Positions 27,037-36,052 of a DNA stretch of 64,000 nucleotides are shown one piece after another. The first letter of the stretch is position 1, and each line of letters opens with the position of its first letter. The notes under the pieces were generated by a model. The model was not told the DNA's origin. It made no database searches and saw only the letters and a program-made list of their open reading frames with translations. Origin of the DNA: JABMMZ01 sp044377005 (GTDB lineage: Bacteria > Bacteroidota > Bacteroidia > NS11-12g > UBA955); the NCBI GenBank assembly GCA_044377005.1, contig JBILJV010000003.1, positions 1 to 64,000 of the forward strand, written 5' to 3'. A program made the position numbers and the translations under genes.

Positions 27037-28480
27037 TAATAAATTAAAAAAAACATTCGAAAGTGAAAATTTGCCACCCAAAGAAGAAATGTGGCAAAAC
27101 ATTTCAAGTCAACTTGACCAAAAAGCAAAATTAAACTTTTGGTGGGTCTTTACTGTTTCTGCTATTTTGATTGGAATGATCATTGTTGGTCAACAATTTT
27201 CTGTATCTTTAAAAAAGGAAACTACAATTTCTAATATTGAGCAAAAAGTTGTAAATTCTCCAAACGAAACCATACTTTCGAGTAAGGACGAGCAAATACG
27301 CAAATCACAAATCGTCGAAATCAATCAAGAAAATGGGAACTCAGTATCAAAAAATCAAAACTCAACTGATGATAATAATTCAATAAAATATCAAAGAGAA
27401 ACTGCTCAATCAACAACCCAATTAAGCACTGCATTGCAATCTAATAAAGCATCAAAAGCATCTCCTAAATTACATACCAAAGATAATTCTCATTTGATAA
27501 AAACATCAACTCCATTAGAGGTAAATATTCCTAATTCAACCTTAACACCAATTTTAACAACCTTTGAAAATAAAAATTCTTTGGAAAAAGAAATGGCATC
27601 TATTGAAAATTTCCAACAAATCAACTTTTTGAGATTAAAAAACTTTCAAACTAAACCCAATCTTTTTTCGCTTAGTTTCTTTAATCCAATTGAGACTTTG
27701 ACAACAAACAAAAAATTCAAAACTAACAAAAAAAACAACCCTAAAGAATTTTACGAAAAATGGTTCCTTACATTTGGCATAGGACCGCAGTTCAATATCA
27801 ACAAAGCTAATGTTCCCAATGCATTGGAATCATATGTTCACAAAGATTTATGGAAAAACAAGGATAATACTACTCACAATGGAATTGGATTTAACACCTT
27901 TGCTTTATTAAATTACAAGTTTGGAAAAGACTTAATTTTTGAAACTGGTTTGGATTACCGTTTAAGAACCGAAGATATTAAACTAGACATTACAAGCATT
28001 GATATTGCGGCTAGAAATAATACCAAACAAATCATACAATATGCCAATATCAAATTATTATATATTGTAGGCAACGACACTACTTTTTATGATGCAATAG
28101 CAAGTTTTAATTTAGCTGTGAAAAATAAATACCATGTCATTAATATCCCATTCAATTTCAAAAAAGAAATTTCAATAAGAGACCAATCCTATCTATCATT
28201 AGGTTTAGGTGGCGGTATTTCTTACATTCATAGTAATACCTCAAAACACATCGACATGGTTAATGAAATAGTAAAAACCGAGAATAAAAGATCGGCTTTC
28301 AACACTTCAATTAACACACAAATAGCGTTTTATACAAACTTTAATGATGTTGGTCAAATTGGTGTTTACACTGGCTATACTCTGTTTACTAACCCTTGGC
28401 AAATCAATCATAAACAGTATTCTATCAGTATGAGAGACGTTCAGTTTGGAATCACCTACCGTAAACCATTGCAATGGTAA
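27017..28480 (+). CDS. Membrane-anchored sigma-partner protein with C-terminal beta-barrel-like domain
   Basis: This 487-residue protein overlaps the sigma factor gene by 20 bases. Residues 1-38 (NPEEFDNKLKKTFESENLPP and so on) are a small cytoplasmic helical part like a minimal anti-sigma domain. One membrane helix follows at about 42-60 (WWVFTVSAILIGMIIVG), then about 170 low-complexity Ser/Thr/Asn/Lys residues, and a C-terminal half rich in beta strands (WFLTFGIGPQFNIN, LIFETGLDYRLR, YLSLGLGGGISYI, QIGVYTGYTLFTN) ending in an aromatic residue. The likely role is anti-sigma or envelope sensor; this rests on context, not on a recognised anti-sigma motif. Confidence 0.6.
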   Translation: MNPEEFDNKLKKTFESENLPPKEEMWQNISSQLDQKAKLNFWWVFTVSAILIGMIIVGQQFSVSLKKETTISNIEQKVVNSPNETILSSKDEQIRKSQIVEINQENGNSVSKNQNSTDDNNSIKYQRETAQSTTQLSTALQSNKASKASPKLHTKDNSHLIKTSTPLEVNIPNSTLTPILTTFENKNSLEKEMASIENFQQINFLRLKNFQTKPNLFSLSFFNPIETLTTNKKFKTNKKNNPKEFYEKWFLTFGIGPQFNINKANVPNALESYVHKDLWKNKDNTTHNGIGFNTFALLNYKFGKDLIFETGLDYRLRTEDIKLDITSIDIAARNNTKQIIQYANIKLLYIVGNDTTFYDAIASFNLAVKNKYHVINIPFNFKKEISIRDQSYLSLGLGGGISYIHSNTSKHIDMVNEIVKTENKRSAFNTSINTQIAFYTNFNDVGQIGVYTGYTLFTNPWQINHKQYSISMRDVQFGITYRKPLQW

Positions 28481-28532
28481 TCTCAAAAGTGCGTCTTTTA
28501 TATTTACTATTTTTTAATGAACTTTGTAGCTA

Positions 28533-29396
28533 ATGATAAACTACAATCCTAAAGACTGGTGGAAGTTAATATTTGCATTTCACAAAAGTGATACATTTCG
28601 TAAATTACTTCCAGCAATTATTGCAATGGCAGTTTTTACTGGGTTAATTACCTATCTGGAAAAGGAAATATTAAAAATAGATTTTAAAAATACAACAACC
28701 ATTCATTCATTAGTAGGATTTGTATTATCTTTATTACTAGTTTTTAGAACCAACTCCGCTTACGAAAGATGGTGGGAAGGTCGGAAAATATGGGGTAATT
28801 TTGTAAATAACTCAAGAAATTTAGCACTTAAAATCAGCGAACTTATTGAAGACAAAGAGTCCAAAAATAGATTTAATATCCTTATTAGCAACTACATTTT
28901 TGCCGTTAAACAACATTTAAGAGATGGTGTAACAAAAGATGATTTAATGGCATGTGATAAATATTCAGTTGAGGAACAATTGAATTCACAACATGTACCT
29001 AATCGAATTATGAAATTTATTTACCGAGAAGTTTATTTACTCGTGAATACCAAACAAATTTCACAAGAACAATTACTTACCTTAAATCCAGAACTTCAGT
29101 TATTTACCGATAATTTAGGAGGATGTGAACGCATTAAAAAAACACCCATACCATATTCATATAACATCTTTCTTAAAAAAATCATATTTATATACATTGC
29201 AAGTATGCCTTTTGGTTTTGCTATGGAATTTGGCTATTGGTCTATCGGGATTGTTAGCTTATTATTCTATATATTTGCAAGTATAGAATTGATTGCAGAA
29301 GAAATTGAAGACCCTTTTGGAACAGATCACAATGACTTACCTACAGATTCTATCGCACAAACCATACAACAAAACATAGAAGAAATTCTCATTTAA
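28533..29396 (+). CDS. Bestrophin-like anion channel protein
   Basis: This 287-residue membrane protein belongs to the bestrophin/YneE family (UPF0187). It opens with NPKDWWKLIFAFHKSDTFRK and an early membrane helix. LVGFVLSLLLVFRTNSAYER followed by WWEGRKIWG is the hallmark motif lining the pore. Later helices include FIYIASMPFGFAMEFGYWSI, and the C-terminus DPFGTDHNDLP is the family's cytoplasmic Ca-clasp-like segment. Bacterial members conduct ions across the inner membrane; the direction and physiological role here are unknown. It lies 14 bases before the sulfatase-type gene in the same direction. Confidence 0.9.
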   Translation: MINYNPKDWWKLIFAFHKSDTFRKLLPAIIAMAVFTGLITYLEKEILKIDFKNTTTIHSLVGFVLSLLLVFRTNSAYERWWEGRKIWGNFVNNSRNLALKISELIEDKESKNRFNILISNYIFAVKQHLRDGVTKDDLMACDKYSVEEQLNSQHVPNRIMKFIYREVYLLVNTKQISQEQLLTLNPELQLFTDNLGGCERIKKTPIPYSYNIFLKKIIFIYIASMPFGFAMEFGYWSIGIVSLLFYIFASIELIAEEIEDPFGTDHNDLPTDSIAQTIQQNIEEILI

Positions 29397-29410
29397 CTTA
29401 TATTGAACCA

Positions 29411-31261
29411 TTGAAACTATTAAAAAATTATCTTTTATTGTGTTTATTTTTTTTAGTCACCTTCTTAATAAGTAGATTGTATTTCATTACTTACCTTCAT
29501 ACACAATATACTGATTCATTAATAACAACTTTCTTCAAAAGTTCATTCCATGGGTTTGCGCTCGACTTGTCTGCAATAGCATACATTATGAGCTTAATTT
29601 TACTTCTTTATGGTCTTTTATTTATAGTTAATAAACCAAATAATAAACGTGCAATTAAAATCTCAATTTCAATTGTTTTAGGATTTGTTTTTTTATCTAC
29701 AATCAGTGATACAGAACTTTACAAGCAATGGGGAAGTAAATTCAACAATCAAGTACTTGTTTACATTACACATCCCAAGGAAATGGCTCTTTCTGCAGGC
29801 TCCACTAATTGGTTAAAAACAATTTCTTGGGGCCTTGTTCTGGCCATAATATTAATATTTCTATACAGAAAAGTAACACAATTATTATCCCCTCTAGAAC
29901 GAAACCTCAAAACACTTTTGGTCTTAATTTCCCTTTTTGCTATAAACTTCATTTTTATGAGAGGTGGCATTGGTGTCACAACTATTAGTCAATCAAGAAG
30001 TGTTTTTTCAACCCATAAAATCGAGAATGCATCGGCAGTTAATGGTTTGTGGAACGCCATTTATTATATAGTTAATAATACTGAGAGAATTTATGGGAAT
30101 AAATTCAATTTACTGTCAGAAAAGGATGCTAAAACCCTATTCTACAGACAACTCGACTCAGAAATAGACAGCACTCTTTATTACAAAATAGAAAAGCCTA
30201 ATATCGTTGTAATTATGCTAGAAAGTTTTACCGCAGGGGCTAGTCATTTACTTTTGAAAAAAAACAATTGCACCCCTAAATTGGACCAACTTGCTCAAGA
30301 AAATTACTTTTTCTCGGAATGTTATGCCACAGGAGATAGAACTGAAAAAGGATTGCTTTCAATATTAAGCGGCTATCCTGCACAACCAATGTCATCCATT
30401 ATTGTTTTTCCTGATAAAATGACAAAACTACCTTCTATTTCTAAAGATTTAAAAAAAATAGGGTATAAAAATAGTTTTATTTACGGAGGCGACATTGAAT
30501 TTGCCTCAATGAAATCCTATTTAATTGTTAATGATTTTGACTTCATAATTGATAAAAAAAACTTCCCTTCCGAACAGTTAAACAGCAAATGGGGAGTGCA
30601 TGACGGCAACTTATTTCAAAAATCATTAAGCCATATTAACACACTTAAACCTCCTTTTTTTACGACTATTCTTACACTAAGTAGTCATGAACCCTATGAT
30701 GTTCCTTATCAATCAGGATTAAGCAAAAACGACCCTTGGCATGCTTTCAAAAACTCGATTATGTATTCAGATTCTTGTTTATTCGAATTCATCAATCAGT
30801 GTAAAAAAGAATCTTGGTATAACAACACTCTGTTTATTTTGGTGGCAGACCACGGTCACGACATTGGATTAACAGACATCCATTACTTTGGCAAACAAAA
30901 GTTCCAAATCCCTTTGGTATTATTGGGTGGTGCATTAGATCCAATTTACTTAAAAAAACAAAACAATACCATTGTTTCTCAATCAATAATCCCTCAGTTA
31001 ATTACACCCCTTTCACAAAGATTTCAATATAATTGGCAAACAAATAGCAATGACAGCAATGGGTTTGCACAATATCACTTTTACAATGGTTTTGGAAGAG
31101 TGACAAAAAACCAAGAAATCATCTTTGATAACGACTCCAAGTTTGCTTATAATTATATTGATAAATCGCAAAAAGGCAAAACATTAAAAGATAGCTTAAC
31201 CCTTATAAATCAATCAAAAGCGTTTCAACAAATCCTTATAAAAGACTTTCTAACAAAATAA
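29411..31261 (+). CDS. LTA synthase-like membrane sulfatase / phosphoglycerol transferase
   Basis: This 616-residue protein begins at a TTG codon and has about five N-terminal membrane helices within residues 5-195, followed by a large extracytoplasmic alkaline-phosphatase-superfamily domain. Metal and nucleophile motifs are VVIMLESFTAG (first metal Glu), GDRTEKGLLSILSGYPAQP (Thr nucleophile), FIYGGDIEFASMK and LVADHGHDIG (Asp-His metal ligands). Relatives add phosphoglycerol or phosphoethanolamine to envelope glycans or lipids, but a Bacteroidota substrate cannot be named. It is 14 bases after the bestrophin-like gene. Confidence 0.88.
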   Translation: MKLLKNYLLLCLFFLVTFLISRLYFITYLHTQYTDSLITTFFKSSFHGFALDLSAIAYIMSLILLLYGLLFIVNKPNNKRAIKISISIVLGFVFLSTISDTELYKQWGSKFNNQVLVYITHPKEMALSAGSTNWLKTISWGLVLAIILIFLYRKVTQLLSPLERNLKTLLVLISLFAINFIFMRGGIGVTTISQSRSVFSTHKIENASAVNGLWNAIYYIVNNTERIYGNKFNLLSEKDAKTLFYRQLDSEIDSTLYYKIEKPNIVVIMLESFTAGASHLLLKKNNCTPKLDQLAQENYFFSECYATGDRTEKGLLSILSGYPAQPMSSIIVFPDKMTKLPSISKDLKKIGYKNSFIYGGDIEFASMKSYLIVNDFDFIIDKKNFPSEQLNSKWGVHDGNLFQKSLSHINTLKPPFFTTILTLSSHEPYDVPYQSGLSKNDPWHAFKNSIMYSDSCLFEFINQCKKESWYNNTLFILVADHGHDIGLTDIHYFGKQKFQIPLVLLGGALDPIYLKKQNNTIVSQSIIPQLITPLSQRFQYNWQTNSNDSNGFAQYHFYNGFGRVTKNQEIIFDNDSKFAYNYIDKSQKGKTLKDSLTLINQSKAFQQILIKDFLTK

Positions 31262-31309
31262 AGGTTTAGGATAACAAAAAACTAATTTTTCAAATTGGTT
31301 TCAAATGTA

Positions 31310-31317
31310 TATTTTTG
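31310..31317 (+). promoter_or_regulatory. Promoter -7 core for pdhB
   Basis: TATTTTTG fits TAnnTTTG, with TTTT about 20 bases upstream. It overlaps an upstream in-frame ATG at 31305 and so supports the ATG at 31338 as the real start. Confidence 0.55.
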
Positions 31318-31337
31318 CGAAACAATTAAAAGAAACG

Positions 31338-32315
31338 ATGAGAGAAATTCAATTCAGAGAAGCCTTAAGAGAAGCAATGAGTGAAGAAATGCGTAAAGAT
31401 GAACGTGTTTTTTTGTTAGGAGAAGAAGTTGCTGAATACAATGGCGCATACAAAGTAAGTCAGGGAATGCTTGCCGAATTTGGCGCAAAAAGAGTCATAG
31501 ACACTCCAATTGCTGAACTAGGTTTTGCAGGTATTGCGGTAGGTGCTGCTATGAATGGCTTAGTTCCTATTGTTGAATTCATGACTTTTAACTTTTCATT
31601 AGTTGCTATTGACCAAATTATAAACAGTGCTGCTAAAATGAATAGCATGACAGCTGGACAATACAAATGCCACATGGTTTTTAGAGGACCAACAGGAAGT
31701 GCAGGCCAATTGGGGGCTCAACACTCCCAAAACTTCGAAAATTGGTATGCAAATACACCAGGCTTAAAAGTGGTTGTTCCGTCAAATCCTTATGATGCTA
31801 AAGGTTTATTAAAATCTGCAATCAGAGATGGTAATCCAATTATCTTTATGGAAAGTGAACAAATGTATGGACTAAAAGGTGAGGTTCCTGAAGAAGAATA
31901 CACTTTAGAAATAGGCAAAGCACATGTGGCAAAACAAGGAACAGATGTAACCATTGTTTCATTTGGAAAGATGATGCTTAGAGTTAATGAAGCTGTAACT
32001 GAATTAGAAAAACTAGGCATTAATGCAGAAGTTATCGATTTAAGAACAGTTCGCCCATTAGACCATCACACTATTATTGAATCAATCAAAAAAACCAATA
32101 GACTTGTAATCGTTGAAGAAGCTTGGCCATTGGCATCTATAAGTAGTGAAATTACTTATCAAGTTCAACGCCATGCTTTTGACTATTTAGATGCGCCTAT
32201 CAGACGTATTACGACTCAAGATACACCTTTGCCTTATGCCTCAACATTGGTTGAAGCCTTTTTGCCATCTGTTGGTAAAATTGTAGAAGCTTGTAAAGCG
32301 GTTGCATACAAATAA
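31338..32315 (+). CDS. pdhB: Pyruvate dehydrogenase E1 component, beta subunit
   Basis: About 325 residues. The protein pairs with E1 alpha to decarboxylate pyruvate with thiamine diphosphate in the pyruvate dehydrogenase complex. MREIQFREALREAM is the conserved N-terminus; VFLLGEEVAEYNGAYKVSQG carries the Glu that activates ThDP. EFMTFNFSLVAIDQIINSAAK and GPTGSAGQLGAQHSQ are typical, and the transketolase C-terminal domain includes TIVSFGKMMLRVNEA and VVEEAWPLASISSEI. The start is placed at 31338 because an upstream ATG at 31305 lies within the promoter. The alpha subunit is not adjacent. A strong terminator follows. Confidence 0.95.
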   Translation: MREIQFREALREAMSEEMRKDERVFLLGEEVAEYNGAYKVSQGMLAEFGAKRVIDTPIAELGFAGIAVGAAMNGLVPIVEFMTFNFSLVAIDQIINSAAKMNSMTAGQYKCHMVFRGPTGSAGQLGAQHSQNFENWYANTPGLKVVVPSNPYDAKGLLKSAIRDGNPIIFMESEQMYGLKGEVPEEEYTLEIGKAHVAKQGTDVTIVSFGKMMLRVNEAVTELEKLGINAEVIDLRTVRPLDHHTIIESIKKTNRLVIVEEAWPLASISSEITYQVQRHAFDYLDAPIRRITTQDTPLPYASTLVEAFLPSVGKIVEACKAVAYK

Positions 32316-32332
32316 TCAATTTAAACATCTAT

Positions 32333-32364
32333 AAAAAAACCCGAATCTTATTCGGGTTTTTTTT
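32333..32364 (+). terminator. Terminator after pdhB, possibly bidirectional
   Basis: A7 then ACCCGAAT pairs with ATTCGGGT around a CTT loop, followed by T8. With A and T runs on both sides it could also stop leftward transcription from the convergent sugar operon. Confidence 0.9.
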
Positions 32365-32418
32365 ATGTCTTAGTATTTTTTATATCTAATTACAAAATAC
32401 ACTTAAATCAAAAATGAC

Positions 32419-33405
32419 TTACTTTTTCCCAAAATCCCTGCCATGAGGCTCTTCGTACCAACGCTCTTTGGGTAGAGATTTAAAGTATTCGTAAGTTATT
32501 CTTAAACCTTCTTCACGGCTTACTTTTGGCTCCCATTTCAATAGTTCTTGGGCTTTAGTAGTATCGGGTTTTCTTTGCTTAGGGTCGTCTTGTGGTAATG
32601 GTTTATAAACTACCTTTTGATTGGCACCTGTTAACTTAATAATTTCTTGAGCAAATTCATTGATGGTAATTTCATTCGGGTTGCCAATGTTTACTGGTGT
32701 AGCACAATCACTCATTAATAGTCTGTATATACCTTCGATTAAATCGTCTACATAACAAAAAGAACGTGTTTGACTGCCATCGCCAAAGGCGGTTAAATCT
32801 TCGCCTCTCAATGCCTGACCTATAAATGCAGGCAATACTCTGCCGTCATTCAGTCGCATTCGTGGACCATAAGTATTAAATATCCTTACAATTCTGGTTT
32901 CTAAACCGTGATAGGTATGATACGCCATCGTTATTGCTTCTTGAAAACGTTTGGCTTCGTCATACACACCTCTCGGACCCACAGGATTTACATTGCCCCA
33001 ATAGTCTTCGTTTTGTGGATGAACTAATGGGTCTCCATAAACTTCGCTAGTTGAGGCTACTAAAATTCTAGCATTTTTTGCCAATGCCAATCCCAATAAA
33101 TTATGGGTTCCTAATGAACCCACTTTTAAGGTTTGAATCGGAATTTTTAAATAATCGATTGGACTTGCAGGTGAGGCAAAATGCAGAATATAATCTAAGT
33201 CTCCGGGCACATGCACAAACTTGGAAACATCGTGATGATAAAACTCAAAGTTTTTAAGTTTAAACAAATGTTCTATGTTTCTTAAATCTCCGGTGATTAA
33301 ATTATCCATGGCCATTACATGGAAATCTTCTTTGATAAATCTATCGCAAAGGTGCGAGCCTAAAAACCCCGCCGCACCTGTTATTAATACTCTTTTCTGA
33401 CTCAT
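32419..33405 (-). CDS. UDP-glucuronate decarboxylase (UDP-xylose synthase), SDR family
   Basis: This 328-residue extended short-chain dehydrogenase would convert UDP-glucuronate to UDP-xylose with bound NAD. The Rossmann motif is VLITGAAGFLGSHLCDRF at the N-terminus. The catalytic set is Ser of ASTSEVYGDPL, and Tyr148 and Lys152 of GVYDEAKRF. RIFNTYGPRMRLNDGRV and GDGSQTRSFCYVDDLIEG are strong landmarks of UXS enzymes. Its substrate is the product of the neighbouring ugd, 6 bases upstream in the operon, so this assignment is well supported by context. The gene is last in the sugar operon. Confidence 0.93.
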   Translation of the reverse strand: MSQKRVLITGAAGFLGSHLCDRFIKEDFHVMAMDNLITGDLRNIEHLFKLKNFEFYHHDVSKFVHVPGDLDYILHFASPASPIDYLKIPIQTLKVGSLGTHNLLGLALAKNARILVASTSEVYGDPLVHPQNEDYWGNVNPVGPRGVYDEAKRFQEAITMAYHTYHGLETRIVRIFNTYGPRMRLNDGRVLPAFIGQALRGEDLTAFGDGSQTRSFCYVDDLIEGIYRLLMSDCATPVNIGNPNEITINEFAQEIIKLTGANQKVVYKPLPQDDPKQRKPDTTKAQELLKWEPKVSREEGLRITYEYFKSLPKERWYEEPHGRDFGKK

Positions 33406-33411
33406 TTTTTC

Positions 33412-34734
33412 TTAATTAACTATTTCTCTTCCAATACATTCATAGTGATATCCCAAAGCTTTCATTTCTTGTGGCTCATAAATATTTCTACCATCAAAAA
33501 TAATTTTATTATTTAAAGATGTTGAAATTTTATCGAAATCTGGTGAACGGAATTCAGGCCACTCTGTAACAATAACCAATGCATCTGAATGAGACAATGC
33601 AGCATATTGATCATTAAAGTAAGTGATTTTATCACCCAAAATTCTTTGAGCTTCATGCATAGCAACAGGGTCGTAAGCCAATACTTTTGCCCCTGCTTTT
33701 AACAATTGGTCTATCAATACCAAACTTGGTGCTTCACGCATATCATCTGTTTTAGGCTTAAATGAAAGACCCCATAAAGTGATTGTTTTACCATTCAAAT
33801 CGCCTAAATAACGTTGTAATTTCGTAAACATCACATGTTTTTGACCATCATTGACATCTTCAACGGCTTTCAACACTTTCATGTCGTATCCGTTTTCATT
33901 GGCGGTTTTAATTAAGGCTTTTACATCCTTAGGGAAACAACTTCCACCGTAGCCAATACCTGGATAAATAAACTTATGTCCTATTCTGGTATCGCTGCCT
34001 ATTCCTTTACGAACCATGTTCACATCTGCACCCATCAGTTCACATAAATTGGCAATGTCATTCATAAAACTAATTTTGGTTGCCAGCATACTATTGGCTG
34101 CATATTTGGTCATTTCAGCACTTGGAATATCCATAAAGATACATGGATGACCATTTAATAAAAAGGGTTTGTATAACCTTTGTAATACTTCTTCTGATTT
34201 ATCACTCTCAACACCAATAACAATTCTGTCTGGTTTCATAAAGTCGTCTATTGCAGCACCCTCTTTCAAAAACTCAGGATTACTTGCTACATCAAAACTT
34301 AAGTTTGAATTTCTTATAGCCAATGCTTCCGAAACTGCCTTTTTAACCTTTTGGGCAGTCCCAACGGGTACTGTACTTTTGGTTACAACCACCAAATAAT
34401 CGGTCATGTATTTACCAATATCATTGGCAACCCCTAACACATATTTCAAGTCGGCACTTCCATCTTCGTCGGGAGGTGTACCTACTGCAATAAAAGCAGC
34501 CTCACAACCTTCAATACTTGATTTTAAATCTGTTGAAAACTGTAAACGTCCTTTGTCAAAATTACGCTTCACCATTTCATCCAAACCGGGTTCATAAATC
34601 GGCAAAATGCCTTGTTTTAAATTCTCAATTTTCTTTTGGTCAATATCGATACAAACCACATTGATGCCTACTTCGGCAAAACATGTGCCTGTTACCAAAC
34701 CTACATAACCGGTTCCTACAACTGCAATTTTCAT
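33412..34734 (-). CDS. ugd: UDP-glucose 6-dehydrogenase
   Basis: This 440-residue enzyme oxidises UDP-glucose twice to UDP-glucuronate using NAD. The N-terminal Rossmann motif is MKIAVVGTGYVGLVTGTCFA; EFLKEGAAIDDF binds the sugar, and Cys266 in GYGGSCFPKD is the catalytic nucleophile. LWGLSFKPKTDDMREAPS begins the C-terminal nucleotide-binding domain. Length is normal. Its ATG overlaps the stop of the aminotransferase gene (ATGA at 34734-34731) and the decarboxylase gene starts 6 bases after its end, giving a coupled three-gene nucleotide-sugar operon. Confidence 0.97.
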   Translation of the reverse strand: MKIAVVGTGYVGLVTGTCFAEVGINVVCIDIDQKKIENLKQGILPIYEPGLDEMVKRNFDKGRLQFSTDLKSSIEGCEAAFIAVGTPPDEDGSADLKYVLGVANDIGKYMTDYLVVVTKSTVPVGTAQKVKKAVSEALAIRNSNLSFDVASNPEFLKEGAAIDDFMKPDRIVIGVESDKSEEVLQRLYKPFLLNGHPCIFMDIPSAEMTKYAANSMLATKISFMNDIANLCELMGADVNMVRKGIGSDTRIGHKFIYPGIGYGGSCFPKDVKALIKTANENGYDMKVLKAVEDVNDGQKHVMFTKLQRYLGDLNGKTITLWGLSFKPKTDDMREAPSLVLIDQLLKAGAKVLAYDPVAMHEAQRILGDKITYFNDQYAALSHSDALVIVTEWPEFRSPDFDKISTSLNNKIIFDGRNIYEPQEMKALGYHYECIGREIVN

Positions 34735-35849
34735 TTCTTAAAATATTTTAATACGTTTTCTATAATAAAGTCAATTTGTTCTTGTTCCATGTCGGTGCCT
34801 ATTGGCAAACTTACCACACAATTACTCAATACTTCTGAATGAGGCAATTGTATGTCTTGCTTGTAAGCGGTTTGCTTATACAACGGCAATGGATAATATA
34901 TCATAGTAGGAATTCCTACTTTCTGAAGCGTGTCTCTAAAATTTGGAATATCTACATCGCACGTTTGAAGCGTGTATTGATGAAATACATGCGTTGAGCT
35001 TGGATTTCTTGAAGGCGCTTTAAGATTAGGATGATTTGCAAATGCTGCGTCATATTGCTTAGCAACATTTCTTCTTTCTATGTTAAACGCATCTAAATAT
35101 TGCAATTTAACTTTTAATATAGCCGCTTGTAAAGTATCCAAACGTGAATTTACACCCACCACATCGTGAATGTACTTTACCTTTTGACCGTGATTGGCTA
35201 TCATTTTTAGCTTTTCACCTAGTTCATCATTATTAGTATAAATAGCACCGCCATCTCCATAACAACCTAAATTTTTGGAAGGGAAAAAAGAAGTTGTGCC
35301 AATATCGCCAATCGTTCCTGCTTTCATTACTTTACCATTAGAAAAAGTATAGTCAGCACCAATAGATTGGGCATTGTCTTCTATCACGTACAAATTGTGT
35401 TTTTGAGCAATAGTCATAATCGCTTCCATATCTGCACATTGACCATACAAATGAACAGGGGCAATTACTTTGGTTTGTGGCGTTATTAATGCTTCTATTT
35501 GATTAACATCAACCGTAAAAGTATCCAAATTTACATCGCAATAAACAGGTTTTAAGTGAAGCAATAAACAAACTTCTGCCAAAGCTATGTATGAAAATCC
35601 TGGGGTAATAACTTCGCTACCTATGGGCAAATCCAAAGCCATTAATGCAATTTGCAATGCATCGGTTCCATTGGCACATGGTATAACGTGTTTGGCTCTA
35701 AGGTATTGACTTAAATCGTTGGCAAAAGCTTTTACATCGGGGCCATTAATATAGGCAGATTTATCTAAAACTTGTTGAATTGAAGCATCAATTTCCGGCT
35801 TTAATCGCGCATATTGACTGGCTAAATCAACCATTTGTATTGATTTCAT
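34731..35849 (-). CDS. DegT/DnrJ/EryC1/StrS family PLP-dependent sugar aminotransferase
   Basis: About 372 residues. The protein should transfer an amino group from glutamate to a keto sugar bound to a nucleotide. ANGTDALQIALMAL contacts the cofactor phosphate and EDNAQSIGADY carries the Asp that holds PLP. The Schiff-base lysine is in TTSFFPSKNLGCYGDGGAIY (Lys192 from the chosen start). VGVNSRLDTLQAAIL is the usual substrate loop. I start at 35849 (MKSIQMVDL), the common N-terminus, rather than eight codons upstream. The overlap with ugd shows one transcript; the exact sugar product is unknown. Confidence 0.92.
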   Translation of the reverse strand: MKSIQMVDLASQYARLKPEIDASIQQVLDKSAYINGPDVKAFANDLSQYLRAKHVIPCANGTDALQIALMALDLPIGSEVITPGFSYIALAEVCLLLHLKPVYCDVNLDTFTVDVNQIEALITPQTKVIAPVHLYGQCADMEAIMTIAQKHNLYVIEDNAQSIGADYTFSNGKVMKAGTIGDIGTTSFFPSKNLGCYGDGGAIYTNNDELGEKLKMIANHGQKVKYIHDVVGVNSRLDTLQAAILKVKLQYLDAFNIERRNVAKQYDAAFANHPNLKAPSRNPSSTHVFHQYTLQTCDVDIPNFRDTLQKVGIPTMIYYPLPLYKQTAYKQDIQLPHSEVLSNCVVSLPIGTDMEQEQIDFIIENVLKYFKK

Positions 35850-36019
35850 TTTTACTTTCTTTTTAGTGAGCAAAGATAAGTGTTAACTTGAAAAATTTAG
35901 CATTGAAATTTGACAGTTTCATTACAATTTATACAAGATTTTAAAGTGAAGATAATATGACCTTCATCAATTTACTTTTTTATATGACTTTAATCATAAA
36001 AGCACTTTTATCAAATAAG

Positions 36020-36027
36020 TATTTTTG
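36020..36027 (+). promoter_or_regulatory. Promoter -7 core for the MBL-rhodanese gene
   Basis: TATTTTTG matches TAnnTTTG exactly and lies 25 bases before the ATG at 36053. No clear -33 TTTG. Confidence 0.5.
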
Positions 36028-36052
36028 CTTCAATAATTAAACAAATAATCTC

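Noticed and set aside
31305..31337. Upstream ATG for pdhB
   Set aside because: It lies inside or just before the TATTTTTG promoter core, and the conserved N-terminus begins at 31338.
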